A stretch of 64,000 nucleotides of DNA from Orbaceae bacterium lpD01 (lineage in GTDB: Bacteria; Pseudomonadota; Gammaproteobacteria; Enterobacterales; Orbaceae): assembly GCA_036251705.1 (NCBI GenBank), contig CP133959.1:558001-622000 (forward strand), given 5' to 3'. Under the pieces are notes generated by a model. That model worked only from the letters and a program-made list of their open reading frames with translations, searched no databases and was not told the DNA's origin. Of the stretch, positions 1 through 8,922 are shown piece after piece (the stretch's first letter is position 1; every line of letters begins with the position of its first letter). A program made the position numbers and the translations under genes.

Positions 1-1731
1 TAAGATAAACTCGGAACCGGCTATCGGCCGTGGTGAGCGTCGTCCGCTCGCATCAGGTTCACCGAGTTCAGTTTTGAGCATTCTTAGTCCCGTCACTTGA
101 CCATGTTGGTCAACTTCAATATTGATGGGTTGCATCATAAATAGAAATTCAACGCCTTCTTCACGCGCATTTTTAACCTCTTTTTTCGAGCCTGGCATAT
201 TGGCTTCATCACGGCGATAGGCGCAGGTGACTTCAGTAGCACCTTGTCTTATCGCGGTTCTCACGCAGTCCATAGCGGTATCACCCCCACCTAAAACTAC
301 CACTCGTTTACCTTCCATACTGACATACGGTTGATAAGCTAGTTCGGGTAGCCCCATGACTTGTTTGGTGTTGGCGGTTAAAAATGAGAGTGCTTCGTAA
401 ACCCCAGCGGCATCTTCATTATTCAAGTTTGCTTTCATCGAACGATAAGTGCCGACACCGACAAATACTGCATCATATGCATCAAGTAGCGCTTGCATTG
501 AGATATCTTTACTCACATCCGTATTTAAACGAAATTCAACACCCATTTCACTGAAGATTTCGCGTCGACGAATCATCACCTCTTTTTCGAGTTTAAATGA
601 GGGAATACCAAAAGTGAGCATGCCTCCAATTTCCGGATGGCGATCAAAAACGACCGGCTTAATACCATTACGCACTAGCATATCAGCACATGCCAGGCCA
701 GCAGGGCCGGCGCCAATGATGGCCACTTTTTTATTGGTTTTTTCTACATAGGAGAGATCGGGCTTCCAGCCCATAGCGAAAGCGGTTTCTGTTACATAAC
801 GTTCAATATTGCCAATAGTGACGGCATCGGTTTCATTTTTTAAGGTACAAACACCTTCACATAACCTGTCTTGTGGGCAAACCCGTCCGGTAATTTCTGG
901 CAAACTATTGGTACTGTGTGACAGCTCTACCGCTTCAAGTATCCGTCCTTCTTTGGCCAATGTTATCCAGTGTGGAATCCGGTTATGTAGTGGACAGCGC
1001 CATTCGCATACAGAATGAGGCCCACAGCTTAAACAGCGCGCACCTTGTAACTTTGTCTGCTCGTCACTAAAACCATTGTAGATTTCTAAAAAAGAGGTTT
1101 TGCGAACCGTCAGTGCTTTTTGGGTGGCATCTTGACGCGGCATAGATTGCAGACGGGTAAAAGGCGATATCACCGGTTTAGTTTTGGGCAAAATAGCGCG
1201 ATCTTTAGTCGTATTAAAGGCGGTTTGTAGTTGTTTTTGACGTTGTAGTTCACTGATTTTTTCTGGATTAATCAGTGCTAGTGCATTGGTTGGACAGGCC
1301 GCAACGCAGGCCGGACTTTCTCGTCTACCTTCACAAAGGTCACATTTATGGGCGGTGGTTTGATTTAAAATTGTGTACGTTTGTTCAATCGAGATGACAT
1401 TTTCAATCGACTCATCCACCATTTCAATGGCACCAAATGGACAGGCGATAACACACTCTTTACAACCGATGCAGCGTGATTTATCTAAGTGCACATTATC
1501 TTGTCCCTGAACCAAGGCCGCGGTTGGACAGACTTTCACGCAGGGCGCATTCTCACATTGACGACACGCTGTCGCGGTATAAACGTGATGACGTTTATGC
1601 ACTTTAATTCTTGGTAAAAAATGCTCTCTGAGTTCTGGATGCGTGCCTTGATTATAAGTCATCACACAAGCGATTTCGCAGGCATGACATCCTATACAGG
1701 TTTTGGGATTAGCCATTACAAACTGAGTCAT
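1..1731 (-). CDS. aegA: AegA-type iron-sulfur/FAD oxidoreductase (3' truncated by window edge)
   Basis: Putative oxidoreductase fusing an N-terminal ferredoxin-like module to a glutamate-synthase small-subunit (GltD-like) FAD/NAD(P) module. I translated it directly: the N-terminal ~190 residues carry four Cys clusters of [4Fe-4S] type (CIGCHACEIAC near residue 12, CRQCENAPC, CIGCKECVIAC, CDLCEGRRESPAC). A second Cys-rich GltD-like region (CLSCGPHSVCEW) and two dinucleotide folds (IIGAGPAG and VVLGGGDTAMD) follow. E. coli AegA is 659 residues; 577 codons are visible, so about 80 C-terminal residues lie outside the window. The ATG at 1731 is chosen because GGAG lies 5 bases upstream. E. coli AegA is anaerobically expressed and has been linked to urate breakdown; its exact reaction here is not shown by the sequence. 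A 650-base leader separates it from hslU. Confidence 0.9.
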   Translation of the reverse strand, partial: MTQFVMANPKTCIGCHACEIACVMTYNQGTHPELREHFLPRIKVHKRHHVYTATACRQCENAPCVKVCPTAALVQGQDNVHLDKSRCIGCKECVIACPFGAIEMVDESIENVISIEQTYTILNQTTAHKCDLCEGRRESPACVAACPTNALALINPEKISELQRQKQLQTAFNTTKDRAILPKTKPVISPFTRLQSMPRQDATQKALTVRKTSFLEIYNGFSDEQTKLQGARCLSCGPHSVCEWRCPLHNRIPHWITLAKEGRILEAVELSHSTNSLPEITGRVCPQDRLCEGVCTLKNETDAVTIGNIERYVTETAFAMGWKPDLSYVEKTNKKVAIIGAGPAGLACADMLVRNGIKPVVFDRHPEIGGMLTFGIPSFKLEKEVMIRRREIFSEMGVEFRLNTDVSKDISMQALLDAYDAVFVGVGTYRSMKANLNNEDAAGVYEALSFLTANTKQVMGLPELAYQPYVSMEGKRVVVLGGGDTAMDCVRTAIRQGATEVTCAYRRDEANMPGSKKEVKNAREEGVEFLFMMQPINIEVDQHGQVTGLRMLKTELGEPDASGRRSPRPIAGSEFIL

Positions 1732-1894
1732 AAGATCTCCATATGATCAATGCAGGTTAAAACTCAGGGATGGAAGAGAGAAAATAACTATCGAAATGCT
1801 AAACTGTTAATTTAACAGGACAAAGCCGCTAGGATGATTATTCATGTTTTTATATTGCTCTTTACTATCCACTGACAAATAATTATTATTTTTA

Positions 1895-2032
1895 TCGCGA
1901 TACTTTTCGCCATTTCACCGCCACTTTCAGGCGCTCGAACGACGTATTTATTTTACTATTTTCTACCGAGCCATTTGGCTGGCGATAGCTTGATAATATA
2001 CCTAGGTATCATATTATCGCGACTGAGTAGAA
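1895..2032 (-). promoter_or_regulatory. Candidate structured leader RNA upstream of aegA
   Basis: Read on the minus strand, this stretch holds several inverted repeats that cannot all form at once. TCGCGATA (2022-2015) can pair over 8 bases with TATCGCGA (1902-1895), enclosing about 110 bases. TTCTAC (2032-2027) can pair with GTAGAA (1966-1961). A local hairpin pairs 2018-2011 with 1999-1992, and there is an AGCC/GGCT hairpin at 1980-1969. Overlapping, mutually exclusive helices of this kind resemble a cis-acting RNA switch. I could not match it to a known riboswitch class from memory, and covariation is untested. Confidence 0.35.
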
Positions 2033-2140
2033 CTTATTTTTTTAATATTGCTATGATTTGCCATTATATTAGTTTTTTAGTGATATGGAAGATAAAAGTT
2101 TTGATATGTGACTGTATAAAATAAGTTAAATGATTAATTT

Positions 2141-2154
2141 GTGATACATATCAA
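2141..2154 (-). promoter_or_regulatory. FNR-like box in the aegA upstream region
   Basis: Minus-strand TTGATATGTATCAC matches the FNR consensus TTGATNNNNATCAA at 9 of 10 defined positions. It lies 410 bases before the aegA start, so it would act on a promoter giving a long leader. An anaerobic role for AegA makes this plausible. A second inverted repeat at 2225-2240 (TTGAT-N6-ATCAA) has the wrong spacing for FNR. Confidence 0.35.
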
Positions 2155-2330
2155 GATCTAACTGACCGCTTCTACTGACTGAATATGAATAGGTATGGAT
2201 TTTTATATTGAAAAGATGTGCTGTTTGATTGTGATATCAAGGATTTTATATCGCGTATCAATTATCAAAAATAATCAGTAGGTTTAAAGCAGCACTATAG
2301 AGTTAAGATGATTGATAGCGATTTAAAGAT

Positions 2331-2362
2331 AAAAAAAGATGGCGCAAAGGCCATCTTTATTT
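2331..2362 (-). terminator. Terminator after hslU
   Basis: Stem AGATGGC (2337-2343) and GCCATCT (2350-2356) with a six-base loop, flanked by A-runs on one side and T-runs on the other, so it could work on both strands. It lies just beyond the hslU stop and ends the hslVU operon. Confidence 0.8.
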
Positions 2363-2379
2363 TTTATTCAAATCAAAGA

Positions 2380-3708
2380 TTACAGAATAAATTTACTCAG
2401 ATCTTCATCTGCCACCAACTTATCAAGATGATTACTTACATAGCTTGCATCGATGATAATGGTCTGTCCATTGAGGTCACTGGCATCAAATGAAACTTCT
2501 TCCATCAAACGTTCAAGCACCGTATGCAAACGCCGTGCACCGATATTTTCATTCTGCTCGTTCACTTGCCACGCCGATTCAGCAATTTTACGAATACCAT
2601 CTTGAGTAAATTCGATATTCACGCCTTCGGTTGCCATTAACGCTTTATACTGAACGGTTAGAGAGGCGTTGGGTTCGATCAAGATTCGTTCAAAATCAGC
2701 ACTGGAAAGGGCAGTGAGTTCAACCCGAATAGGTAAACGACCTTGCAGTTCTGGAATGAGATCAGATGGGCTGGAAACCTGAAAAGCGCCAGAGGCAATA
2801 AACAGGATATGATCGGTTTTGACCGAACCATGTTTAGTCGATACCGTGCAGCCTTCCACTAAAGGTAATAGGTCACGCTGTACACCTTCACGAGAAACAT
2901 CCGGGCCCGATGATTGACCGCCGCGTTTGCACACTTTATCGATTTCATCGATAAAGACAATACCATTTTGCTCAACGGCATCAATGGCTTGCTGTTTAAG
3001 CTCTTCTGGATTAACCAGCTTGGCCGCTTCTTCTTCAATTAAGACTTTAACCGCATCTTTGATTTTCATCTTTTTCGGTTTAGATTTTTGACCACCCATA
3101 TTTTGGAACATTGACTGTAGTTGATTGGTCATCTCTTCCATACCCGGTGGCGCCATAATTTCAACGCCGACATTGACACCCGATAGCTCAATCTCGATCT
3201 CTTTATCTTCTAAAGTGCCTTCGCGCAGCTTTTTACGAAACGCTTGTCGGGCAGTTGAGTCGGTATGTTCAACTTGTCCCCAACCATCTCGAGAGGGTGG
3301 CACTAAGGCATCTAAAATACGCTCTTCAGCCAGCTCTTCGGCGCGGTAACGATTCTTTTCAATCGCTTGTTGACGAATCATTTTCACCGCTGAATCAGTC
3401 AGGTCACGAATGATGGAATCGACCTCTTTACCGACATACCCCACTTCTGTAAATTTGGTCGCTTCAACCTTGATAAACGGCGCGTTGGCAAGTTTAGCTA
3501 AACGACGAGCAATTTCCGTTTTACCGACACCTGTCGGTCCAATCATCAGGATGTTCTTTGGGGTGACTTCATGACGCAGCTGCTCATCGAGCTGCATACG
3601 GCGCCAACGATTACGCAGTGCAATAGCAACCGCGCGTTTGGCTTTATCTTGACCGATAATATGTTGATTTAATTCGCTAACAATTTCGCGAGGCGTCATT
3701 TCCGACAT
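2380..3708 (-). CDS. hslU: HslU, ATPase subunit of the HslVU protease
   Basis: AAA+ unfoldase that forms a hexameric ring on the HslV peptidase and feeds it unfolded substrates in the cytoplasm. Visible features: Walker A GPTGVGKT at residues 57-64, pore-loop GYVG at 90-93, the insertion (I) domain roughly 110-240, Walker B VFIDEIDK at 251-258, and the C-terminal tail ending FIL that in this family docks into HslV. At 442 residues it is close to the E. coli protein (443). It starts 12 bases after the hslV stop, so the two form one operon driven by the heat-shock promoter upstream of hslV. The reading frame is intact. Confidence 0.97.
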   Translation of the reverse strand: MSEMTPREIVSELNQHIIGQDKAKRAVAIALRNRWRRMQLDEQLRHEVTPKNILMIGPTGVGKTEIARRLAKLANAPFIKVEATKFTEVGYVGKEVDSIIRDLTDSAVKMIRQQAIEKNRYRAEELAEERILDALVPPSRDGWGQVEHTDSTARQAFRKKLREGTLEDKEIEIELSGVNVGVEIMAPPGMEEMTNQLQSMFQNMGGQKSKPKKMKIKDAVKVLIEEEAAKLVNPEELKQQAIDAVEQNGIVFIDEIDKVCKRGGQSSGPDVSREGVQRDLLPLVEGCTVSTKHGSVKTDHILFIASGAFQVSSPSDLIPELQGRLPIRVELTALSSADFERILIEPNASLTVQYKALMATEGVNIEFTQDGIRKIAESAWQVNEQNENIGARRLHTVLERLMEEVSFDASDLNGQTIIIDASYVSNHLDKLVADEDLSKFIL

Positions 3709-3720
3709 AATTTTTTACTC

Positions 3721-4248
3721 TTAATAGGTTAATTCTTCAATTGTCTGGAATCCATTGGTATATACACAGATATCACCAGCAATGGTTAATGATTTTTGCA
3801 CAATCTCTTTAGCGGATAATTCGCTATTTTCCAGTAATGCACGTGCAGCCGCTTGTGCATAAGGGCCGCCTGAGCCAATCGCAATCAGATCATCTTCTGG
3901 CTGAATAACGTCACCATTTCCGGTGATAATCAGCGAGGCCGTGTGATCGGCAACCGCAAGTAGTGCTTCTAGTTTGCGTAACATACGATCCGTTCGCCAA
4001 TCTTTTGCCATTTCGACGGCAGCTTTGGTTAAATGGCCTTGATGAAGTTCAAGTTTTTTCTCAAACAGTTCAAACAACGTGAAAGCATCAGCTGTGCCAC
4101 CGGCAAAGCCAGCAATCACTTTGCCATTAAAAAGACGGCGTACTTTTTTCGCATTACCTTTCATAATAATTCGTTCACCAAGTGTTACTTGGCCATCGCC
4201 GCCGATAACGACTTCACCATCACGGCGAACACTCACAATTGTAGTCAC
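3721..4248 (-). CDS. hslV: HslV, peptidase subunit of the HslVU protease
   Basis: Threonine peptidase of the bacterial proteasome-like HslVU complex; it forms double hexamers enclosed by HslU rings. After removal of the initiator residue the catalytic Thr is exposed (start reads M-T-T-I-V). The conserved GGDGQVT and [12 protein letters not shown] segments are present, and the length of 175 fits the family (E. coli 176). The start codon is GTG at 4248-4246, supported by GAGG at 4260-4257 eight bases upstream. It is the first gene of the hslVU operon and sits behind a sigma-32-type promoter. Confidence 0.97.
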   Translation of the reverse strand: MTTIVSVRRDGEVVIGGDGQVTLGERIIMKGNAKKVRRLFNGKVIAGFAGGTADAFTLFELFEKKLELHQGHLTKAAVEMAKDWRTDRMLRKLEALLAVADHTASLIITGNGDVIQPEDDLIAIGSGGPYAQAAARALLENSELSAKEIVQKSLTIAGDICVYTNGFQTIEELTY

Positions 4249-4283
4249 AAGCTAAACCTCATCTTTTGAAATATACTCTTTCT

Positions 4284-4311
4284 ATATTGGGGTCGTCGTG
4301 GTGATTTCAAC
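4284..4311 (-). promoter_or_regulatory. Sigma-32 (heat-shock) promoter of hslVU
   Basis: Minus-strand GTTGAAA (4311-4305), a 12-base spacer, then CCCCAATAT (4292-4284). This is very close to the sigma-32 consensus CTTGAAA / CCCCATnT. The -10 element ends 36 bases before the hslV GTG start. hslVU is a classical heat-shock operon in E. coli. Confidence 0.85.
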
Positions 4312-4575
4312 TCAGGTCAAATGAGTTTTTTTCAAGCGCAGTAAAAATAGTAAAATAACTCAAAGAAATGAGTATTTTACTGGTAGATGAGGGGGATGCG
4401 ATTCAGGTGATTTTCTGGTTTTATCATTCGCATTGATGATAACAAGATGCGCTTCATATGATCGTTAAACATATTGAGATCGGTGGCGGGGAGAGTCCAA
4501 ACACTTCACCGCTTTTCGGTTAAAAACGGTGAAACTGATGTGGATTGATATCTAACTAATTGATTAGCGAGATTC
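4312..4575. other. Intergenic region between hslV promoter and murQ
   Basis: No coding potential seen. It contains a 7-base inverted repeat, TTCACCG (4505-4511) and CGGTGAA (4527-4533), downstream of murQ on the minus strand. The repeat has no good T-run, so it is at best a weak terminator. Confidence 0.5.
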
Positions 4576-5505
4576 TTATACATCTGCCGATGCTGTGGTG
4601 AGTGCTACGCCTAAAAATCCCTGTTTTTGCTTTAACAGTCTTCGGGCTGAATCGATATCTAATTGGGTGAGCTGCATTAAAATGGCTAACTTCACATCAA
4701 ATTGAGTCTCTACTAAACGCGCCTGAGCCTCTTGTGGTAAACAATTAGTGGCTTGAACCACAATTCGAATGGCTCTGGCTATCAGTTTTTTGTTGGTCGC
4801 TTTCACATCCACCATGAGATTCTGGTAGGTTTTGCCAATTAGCACCATGCTGGCGGTACTCACCATATTAAGCACGAGTTTTTGCGCGGTACCCGATTTT
4901 AAACGGGTCGAACCGGTCAGTACTTCCGGGCCCACAATTGGTGATATAGCGATATCAGCCTGCTGGGCAATAATTGAGGTTGGATTACAAGAGAGGGCAA
5001 CGGTGACACAGCCCGTTCGTTTGGCGTAGTTGAGTGCGCCAATCACATAAGGTGTCCGGCCACTCACGGCGATTCCGATGACGATATCTTTATGATTAAG
5101 ATCAATCTGTTTCAGATCATGCTCGCCCATTAATTCGCTATCTTCAGCGCCCTCAACGGCTGATTGCAGGGCTTTTGCACCGCCGGCAATAATACCGACC
5201 ACCATTGTATCGGCAACCCCAAATGTTGGCGGACATTCTGAGGCATCTAATACACCTAAACGCCCACTGGTTCCCGCACCAATATAGATAAGCCGGCCCC
5301 CTTGCTGAAAAGCCTTAACCACTTGTGTAATGGTCTGGGCGATGTCGGGTAAGATTTTTTCGATAGCTTGTGCAACGGTGTTATCCTCCTGATTCATTAA
5401 GGTGACAATATCGAGAGCACTGAGCTGATCAAGGTGCATACTTTTGGCGTTACGTTCTTCAGAGATGAGCTTGGTGAGTGAATTAAGCAATGATTGATCA
5501 TGCAT
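4576..5505 (-). CDS. murQ: MurQ, N-acetylmuramic acid 6-phosphate etherase
   Basis: Cytoplasmic enzyme of cell-wall recycling that removes the D-lactyl ether from MurNAc-6-phosphate, giving GlcNAc-6-phosphate and lactate. It has a single SIS (sugar isomerase) domain with the phosphate-binding GAGTSGRLG at 76-84 and the family signature [10 protein letters not shown] (88-97) holding the catalytic Glu; a second acidic cluster (VEGAEDSE) follows near 117. The length of 309 compares with 298 in E. coli. Its ATG overlaps the end of anmK by 8 bases, so translation is probably coupled. The product of AnmK is the substrate of MurQ. No murP transporter gene is adjacent, unlike E. coli, so intake of external MurNAc is not indicated. 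Confidence 0.96.
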   Translation of the reverse strand: MHDQSLLNSLTKLISEERNAKSMHLDQLSALDIVTLMNQEDNTVAQAIEKILPDIAQTITQVVKAFQQGGRLIYIGAGTSGRLGVLDASECPPTFGVADTMVVGIIAGGAKALQSAVEGAEDSELMGEHDLKQIDLNHKDIVIGIAVSGRTPYVIGALNYAKRTGCVTVALSCNPTSIIAQQADIAISPIVGPEVLTGSTRLKSGTAQKLVLNMVSTASMVLIGKTYQNLMVDVKATNKKLIARAIRIVVQATNCLPQEAQARLVETQFDVKLAILMQLTQLDIDSARRLLKQKQGFLGVALTTASADV

Positions 5506-6643
5506 GATCGGTTTCCTTATGGGTCAGTGCCGGGTAGATAACCCCCAAACTGATTGCGCTTTTGGCGCCAGTCACTGCCGGTATATTTCCGGCTAAATTA
5601 AATAAGCGTTGATGAGCAAGCCAGGCAAAAGCCATGGCTTCGACATAGTCAACATCAATACCATATTGATCGGTTGTGGTGACTGACCAATCAGGAAGAT
5701 ATTGGGTAAGCAGAGACATCATCAATACATTTCTTGCGCCACCACCGCAGACAATGAGTTCACAGGGTAAGTTAGGGGTTGGGGATAATTTTTGTAACTC
5801 ATTAACGATACTTTGCACCGTGAGTTCAATGAGTGTCGCTTGTATGTCAACGGCAGCGATTGTTAAGCCAGTGATTTGTGGCGTTAGCCAGGCTAGATTA
5901 AACCGCTCTCGGCCAGTACTTTTCGGCGGTGAAAGGGCAAAATACGGATCCGTTAATAGTTGCTCGAGTAATCTATTTTGGCATTGTCCCTGTTTGGCCC
6001 AATTGCCGTTGCGATCATAGGGTTGCTGACAGTGCAGCTCAATCCAGCCATCAAGCAGGACATTCGCCGGTCCAGTATCATAACCTGTCACAGATTGGCC
6101 TGGAAATAGAATACTGATATTGGCAATCCCACCTAAATTGAGAATCACCCGGTTATGGGTTTTTTCGCTGAATATGGCCTGATGAAAGGCCGGCACTAAT
6201 GGTGCTCCTTGTCCGCCTAAGGCCATATCTTTACGCCGGAAATCGGCTATTGTCGTGATGCCGGTTTTTACGGCAATAATATTGGCGTCACCAATTTGCA
6301 TGGTGAAGGGATAATGACCGTGTGGATGATGATAAATAGTTTGTCCATGACAACCTATTGCGCTGATTTGATCGGCCTGATAAGTGGTTTGTGATAATAA
6401 GGAGAGTACACAATCGGCATAAAGCTGGCCGAGTCTATGATCGATTTCACCTAATTGTTGTAAGCTGACCTGTTTACTAGCGCAAATTTGTAACAGTGCT
6501 GTTTTCAGATCGGGATCAATTGCATAGGTTTGGCTCGCCAGAATATTAATGTTATTTTGCTGGTAGCTCATCAGCGTCACATCAACACCATCAAGGCTGG
6601 TTCCTGACATAATTCCGATATATAAATGGGATGATTGTGGCAT
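5498..6643 (-). CDS. anmK: AnmK, anhydro-N-acetylmuramic acid kinase
   Basis: Hydrolyses the 1,6-anhydro ring of anhydroMurNAc released from peptidoglycan turnover and phosphorylates it to MurNAc-6-phosphate. The N-terminal [14 protein letters not shown] is the family ATP-binding signature, followed by the DFRRKD and LNLGGIAN motifs and a C-terminal VCGGGARN segment. I chose the ATG at 6643 (381 residues; E. coli 369). The frame stays open to an ATG at 6712, but the extra 23 residues are not family-like and have no better ribosome site. The site for 6643 is itself weak (AAAAAG). It overlaps murQ by 8 bases in a two-gene recycling operon. Confidence 0.95.
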   Translation of the reverse strand: MPQSSHLYIGIMSGTSLDGVDVTLMSYQQNNINILASQTYAIDPDLKTALLQICASKQVSLQQLGEIDHRLGQLYADCVLSLLSQTTYQADQISAIGCHGQTIYHHPHGHYPFTMQIGDANIIAVKTGITTIADFRRKDMALGGQGAPLVPAFHQAIFSEKTHNRVILNLGGIANISILFPGQSVTGYDTGPANVLLDGWIELHCQQPYDRNGNWAKQGQCQNRLLEQLLTDPYFALSPPKSTGRERFNLAWLTPQITGLTIAAVDIQATLIELTVQSIVNELQKLSPTPNLPCELIVCGGGARNVLMMSLLTQYLPDWSVTTTDQYGIDVDYVEAMAFAWLAHQRLFNLAGNIPAVTGAKSAISLGVIYPALTHKETDHA

Positions 6644-7139
6644 GGTTGTCTTTTTCAGTATGGATATCATGATATTAATTATTATTCGAAAGCCATGAAC
6701 AAACAAGCGCAAAATAGTGATTACACTATTTTATCTTGGGGTATGCAATTGCGGATTAAGTCTTTTTGATACATCGGTCGGTGACTAATGGCGTATCTTA
6801 CAGTCGTAATTGTGGTTTTTTTATCCGCAAGGTTTACCGTTTAGTGTTCAACTAACTGGACCTCCTTGTCGCTGAGCGTAATTTAGTTATAAGGATGAGT
6901 GCTGTTTTGGCTTGATTATCGATATGTTATTGACATAGTATAGGGTTGATTTAAACATAGAGAATAGCGGCGAAATAGCGATCTTATTGATGGCGATTAA
7001 GTGGCTGACTAAATCTATCTTCAGTGGATAATCAATTCGGCTTAGGATGTGTGATGTCATTGAACTGGCGTCAATATTCACATTTTCCCCTTAGCGATCT
7101 TATCTTTATCTTTGAACCTATTAATAACTGTAAATAGTG
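6644..7139. other. Divergent intergenic region anmK / frdC
   Basis: About 500 bases with no supported gene. It must hold the anmK promoter on the minus strand and the frdCD promoter on the plus strand. One possible frdC promoter is TTGACA at 6930-6935 with a poor AAACAT at 6953-6958. I looked for remains of frdA or frdB (FAD or Cys motifs) in the plus frames and saw none. Confidence 0.5.
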
Positions 7140-7553
7140 ATGAGTGAACAAAAACAAAATCTTTTAGAACAGTCACCTCAAACATCATCAAAACCGACTA
7201 AATTGTTACATAAGCTCTGGTTCCATCGTACCTATTGGCTCAAAGGTGTCAGCGCGATTTTTATGATTTGGTTTAGTATGTTGCTGATGTATGGTGTTGT
7301 TTGTATTATGGCTAACGAATTTTACCGCTTCATTTTTTTACTGAGAAATCCATTCATTATCGGGTTTAATCTACTGGCTTTGATAGCTGCACTACTGCAT
7401 AGTCTGATGTGGTTTAACAAGGTGCCCAAAGTCATGAACAATATGATGGGGCAACGCAAGTTGCCTGTCTATATTTGTATTGCGATGCTTTGGATCATCG
7501 CAATTGTTGTGTCATTGACTATTTTTTATTGGTTTCATGGATTAGGGAGATAA
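7140..7553 (+). CDS. frdC: FrdC, fumarate reductase membrane anchor subunit C
   Basis: One of two small membrane subunits that anchor FrdAB and bind menaquinol in fumarate respiration. Three hydrophobic helices are visible (about 37-56, 68-86 and 108-131), and the segments WFSMLLMYG and LIAALLHSLMWF align with E. coli FrdC (WFSIELIFG, LAAALLHTKTWF). The conserved His is kept. At the quinol site, however, E. coli Arg28-Glu29 align with Lys35-Gly36 here. An in-frame GTG at 7137 precedes the ATG at 7140; neither has a strong ribosome site. The canonical upstream frdA and frdB genes are absent. frdD follows after 4 bases. Identification rests on the pattern of matches to E. coli FrdC, which is clear but not close. 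Confidence 0.85.
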   Translation: MSEQKQNLLEQSPQTSSKPTKLLHKLWFHRTYWLKGVSAIFMIWFSMLLMYGVVCIMANEFYRFIFLLRNPFIIGFNLLALIAALLHSLMWFNKVPKVMNNMMGQRKLPVYICIAMLWIIAIVVSLTIFYWFHGLGR

Positions 7554-7557
7554 CGGG

Positions 7558-7905
7558 ATGCAACCGAAACATAAAAAAGCGTCTCTATTTCGAGGATTAT
7601 TTAATCTTGGCGGATTATGGGCGGCTATTCTTGCACCGGTAATGATTATTATCGTCGGATTACTGCTTCCTTTTGCTGATGCGAGAACCCTGACATATTT
7701 ACTCCGAATCGCTCAGCACACAATATTTAAAGTCTTTATATTGCTGATGATTATCTTACCGATTTGGTGTGGTTTATATCGTATTTCAAATTTGTTACGT
7801 CAGGCTAACATTTATCTTAAACGCGCTGATTTAATCTTTTTCAGTGTCGCATTTTTTTGGAGTGCGTATTGTGGCTATGTCATATTTATTATGGATAACA
7901 TGTAA
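7558..7905 (+). CDS. frdD: FrdD, fumarate reductase membrane anchor subunit D
   Basis: Second membrane anchor of fumarate reductase. The segment GLFNLGGLWAAILAPVMI near the N-terminus and MIILPIWCGLYR in the middle align with E. coli FrdD (GLFGAGGMWSAIIAPVMI, MIVLPLWCGLHR). Three transmembrane helices are visible, and the length is 115 (E. coli 119). The Arg after the second helix (CGLYR) is kept, but E. coli Trp14, part of the quinol pocket, aligns with Arg12 here. It starts 4 bases after frdC with GGAGATAACGGG upstream, so the two are co-transcribed. A shared hairpin terminator follows. Confidence 0.88.
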   Translation: MQPKHKKASLFRGLFNLGGLWAAILAPVMIIIVGLLLPFADARTLTYLLRIAQHTIFKVFILLMIILPIWCGLYRISNLLRQANIYLKRADLIFFSVAFFWSAYCGYVIFIMDNM

Positions 7906-7925
7906 CACTGGGTTAAATTTAAAGA

Positions 7926-7957
7926 AAAAATAAAGGCGGTATAACCGCCTTTATTGA
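7926..7957. terminator. Bidirectional terminator between frdD and slyD
   Basis: Perfect 9-base stem AAAGGCGGT (7932-7940) and ACCGCCTTT (7944-7952) with a three-base loop, preceded by A-rich and followed by T-rich sequence. It serves the convergent frdD and slyD genes. Confidence 0.85.
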
Positions 7958-7983
7958 ATTGATTTGCTGAGCAGAAAATGGTT

Positions 7984-8574
7984 TTAGTGGCAACCACATC
8001 CACCATGTGAACCATGTCCACCGCCACAGCAGTTGTCATCATTATGACCACCACAGCAACCTTCCTCTTCATCGCCATGCCCGCCACAACCACAGCCGCC
8101 ATGTGCATCGGCGCCATGAAGATGACCGTGCGCAATCTCTTCTTCAGTCGCTTCTCTTAATGCAACCACTTCAACATGAAATTTCAAGTCTTGGCCAGCT
8201 AACATGTGATTACCATCAACGGTAACCGTATCGCCATCCACCGCAGTAATGACAACCGGTACAGGTCCTTGATCGGTATCGGCAAGAAAACGCATACCTA
8301 CCGTTAAATCATCAACACCGACAAAAACATCTTTCGGTACATTTTGGACGAGATTATCGTTAAAATCACCGTAGGCATCGGCAGATGCAATTTCAACGTC
8401 AAATTTATCACCAATAACACGTCCTTCCAGTGCTTTTTCAAGACCTGGAATTAAGGCATTATGGCCATGTAAATATTCTAATGGTGCGGTAATTGTTGAT
8501 TCATCAACTAAAACGCCATCTTCAGTACGAACCTGATAGGCAAGGCTGACAACCATATCTTGAGCTATTTTCAT
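7984..8574 (-). CDS. slyD: SlyD, FKBP-type peptidyl-prolyl isomerase / nickel chaperone
   Basis: Cytoplasmic prolyl cis-trans isomerase and chaperone that also delivers nickel to hydrogenase in E. coli. The FKBP fold with an inserted IF domain spans about residues 1-145 (start MKIAQDMVVSLAYQ; LEYLHGHNALIPGLEKAL). The last ~45 residues are a metal-binding tail with eight Cys and many His (GGCGCGG, GCCGGH, NCCGGGHG, CGCH). The ATG at 8574 gives 196 residues, exactly the E. coli length, and has GGAGAT 4 bases upstream; the frame is open a further 30 codons but that part is not SlyD-like. It is convergent with frdD. Confidence 0.96.
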   Translation of the reverse strand: MKIAQDMVVSLAYQVRTEDGVLVDESTITAPLEYLHGHNALIPGLEKALEGRVIGDKFDVEIASADAYGDFNDNLVQNVPKDVFVGVDDLTVGMRFLADTDQGPVPVVITAVDGDTVTVDGNHMLAGQDLKFHVEVVALREATEEEIAHGHLHGADAHGGCGCGGHGDEEEGCCGGHNDDNCCGGGHGSHGGCGCH

Positions 8575-8922
8575 TCTATCTCCAAACGTTAGCGAGAAAA
8601 TCTTGCCGATTGTAGCTGAAAAACAATCATCTGTATGCTTTTTTCGAGAATTATTTTTTATCATGATGATTTATGACTATTTTTATTTAGGTATCTTAAA
8701 CCCTCTGCAACAAGCAACAAATGATTTGCGATTTAATCGTAGATTTTGTTATTTGAATGACATGGAAGAGCACCATCATGGCAAATCAGCGATAGGTCAG
8801 ACGTGAGTACAAAGGAAAATTGATCATAAATCTTCATAGAACAGGCATAAAAACCCGCTTGCATGGTGGTGGTGATATATTTAAAATCATGCGCTGAATT
8901 TACTATCAATAGGTCATTAAAT
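8575..8922. other. Divergent intergenic region slyD / ubiA
   Basis: No supported gene in about 350 bases. A possible slyD -10 element TACAAT lies on the minus strand at 8614-8609, with a poor -35. There is no ubiC gene here, although ubiC precedes ubiA in E. coli. Confidence 0.45.

Noticed and set aside
449..1018. Two plus-strand open frames
   Set aside because: They lie antisense inside the clearly coding aegA frame and have no family features.
2308..2493. 61-codon plus-strand frame over the hslU end
   Set aside because: It spans the hslU terminator and the antisense of hslU; no ribosome site or recognisable motif.
6887..7081. 64-codon minus-strand frame between anmK and frdC
   Set aside because: No ribosome site, no recognisable composition or motif, and it lies in an AT-rich promoter region.
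8575..8664. Longer N-terminus for slyD
   Set aside because: The extra 30 residues are not SlyD-like and the internal ATG has a strong ribosome site.
8603..8806. 67-codon plus-strand frame between slyD and ubiA
   Set aside because: It overlaps the slyD promoter region and shows no family features or ribosome site.
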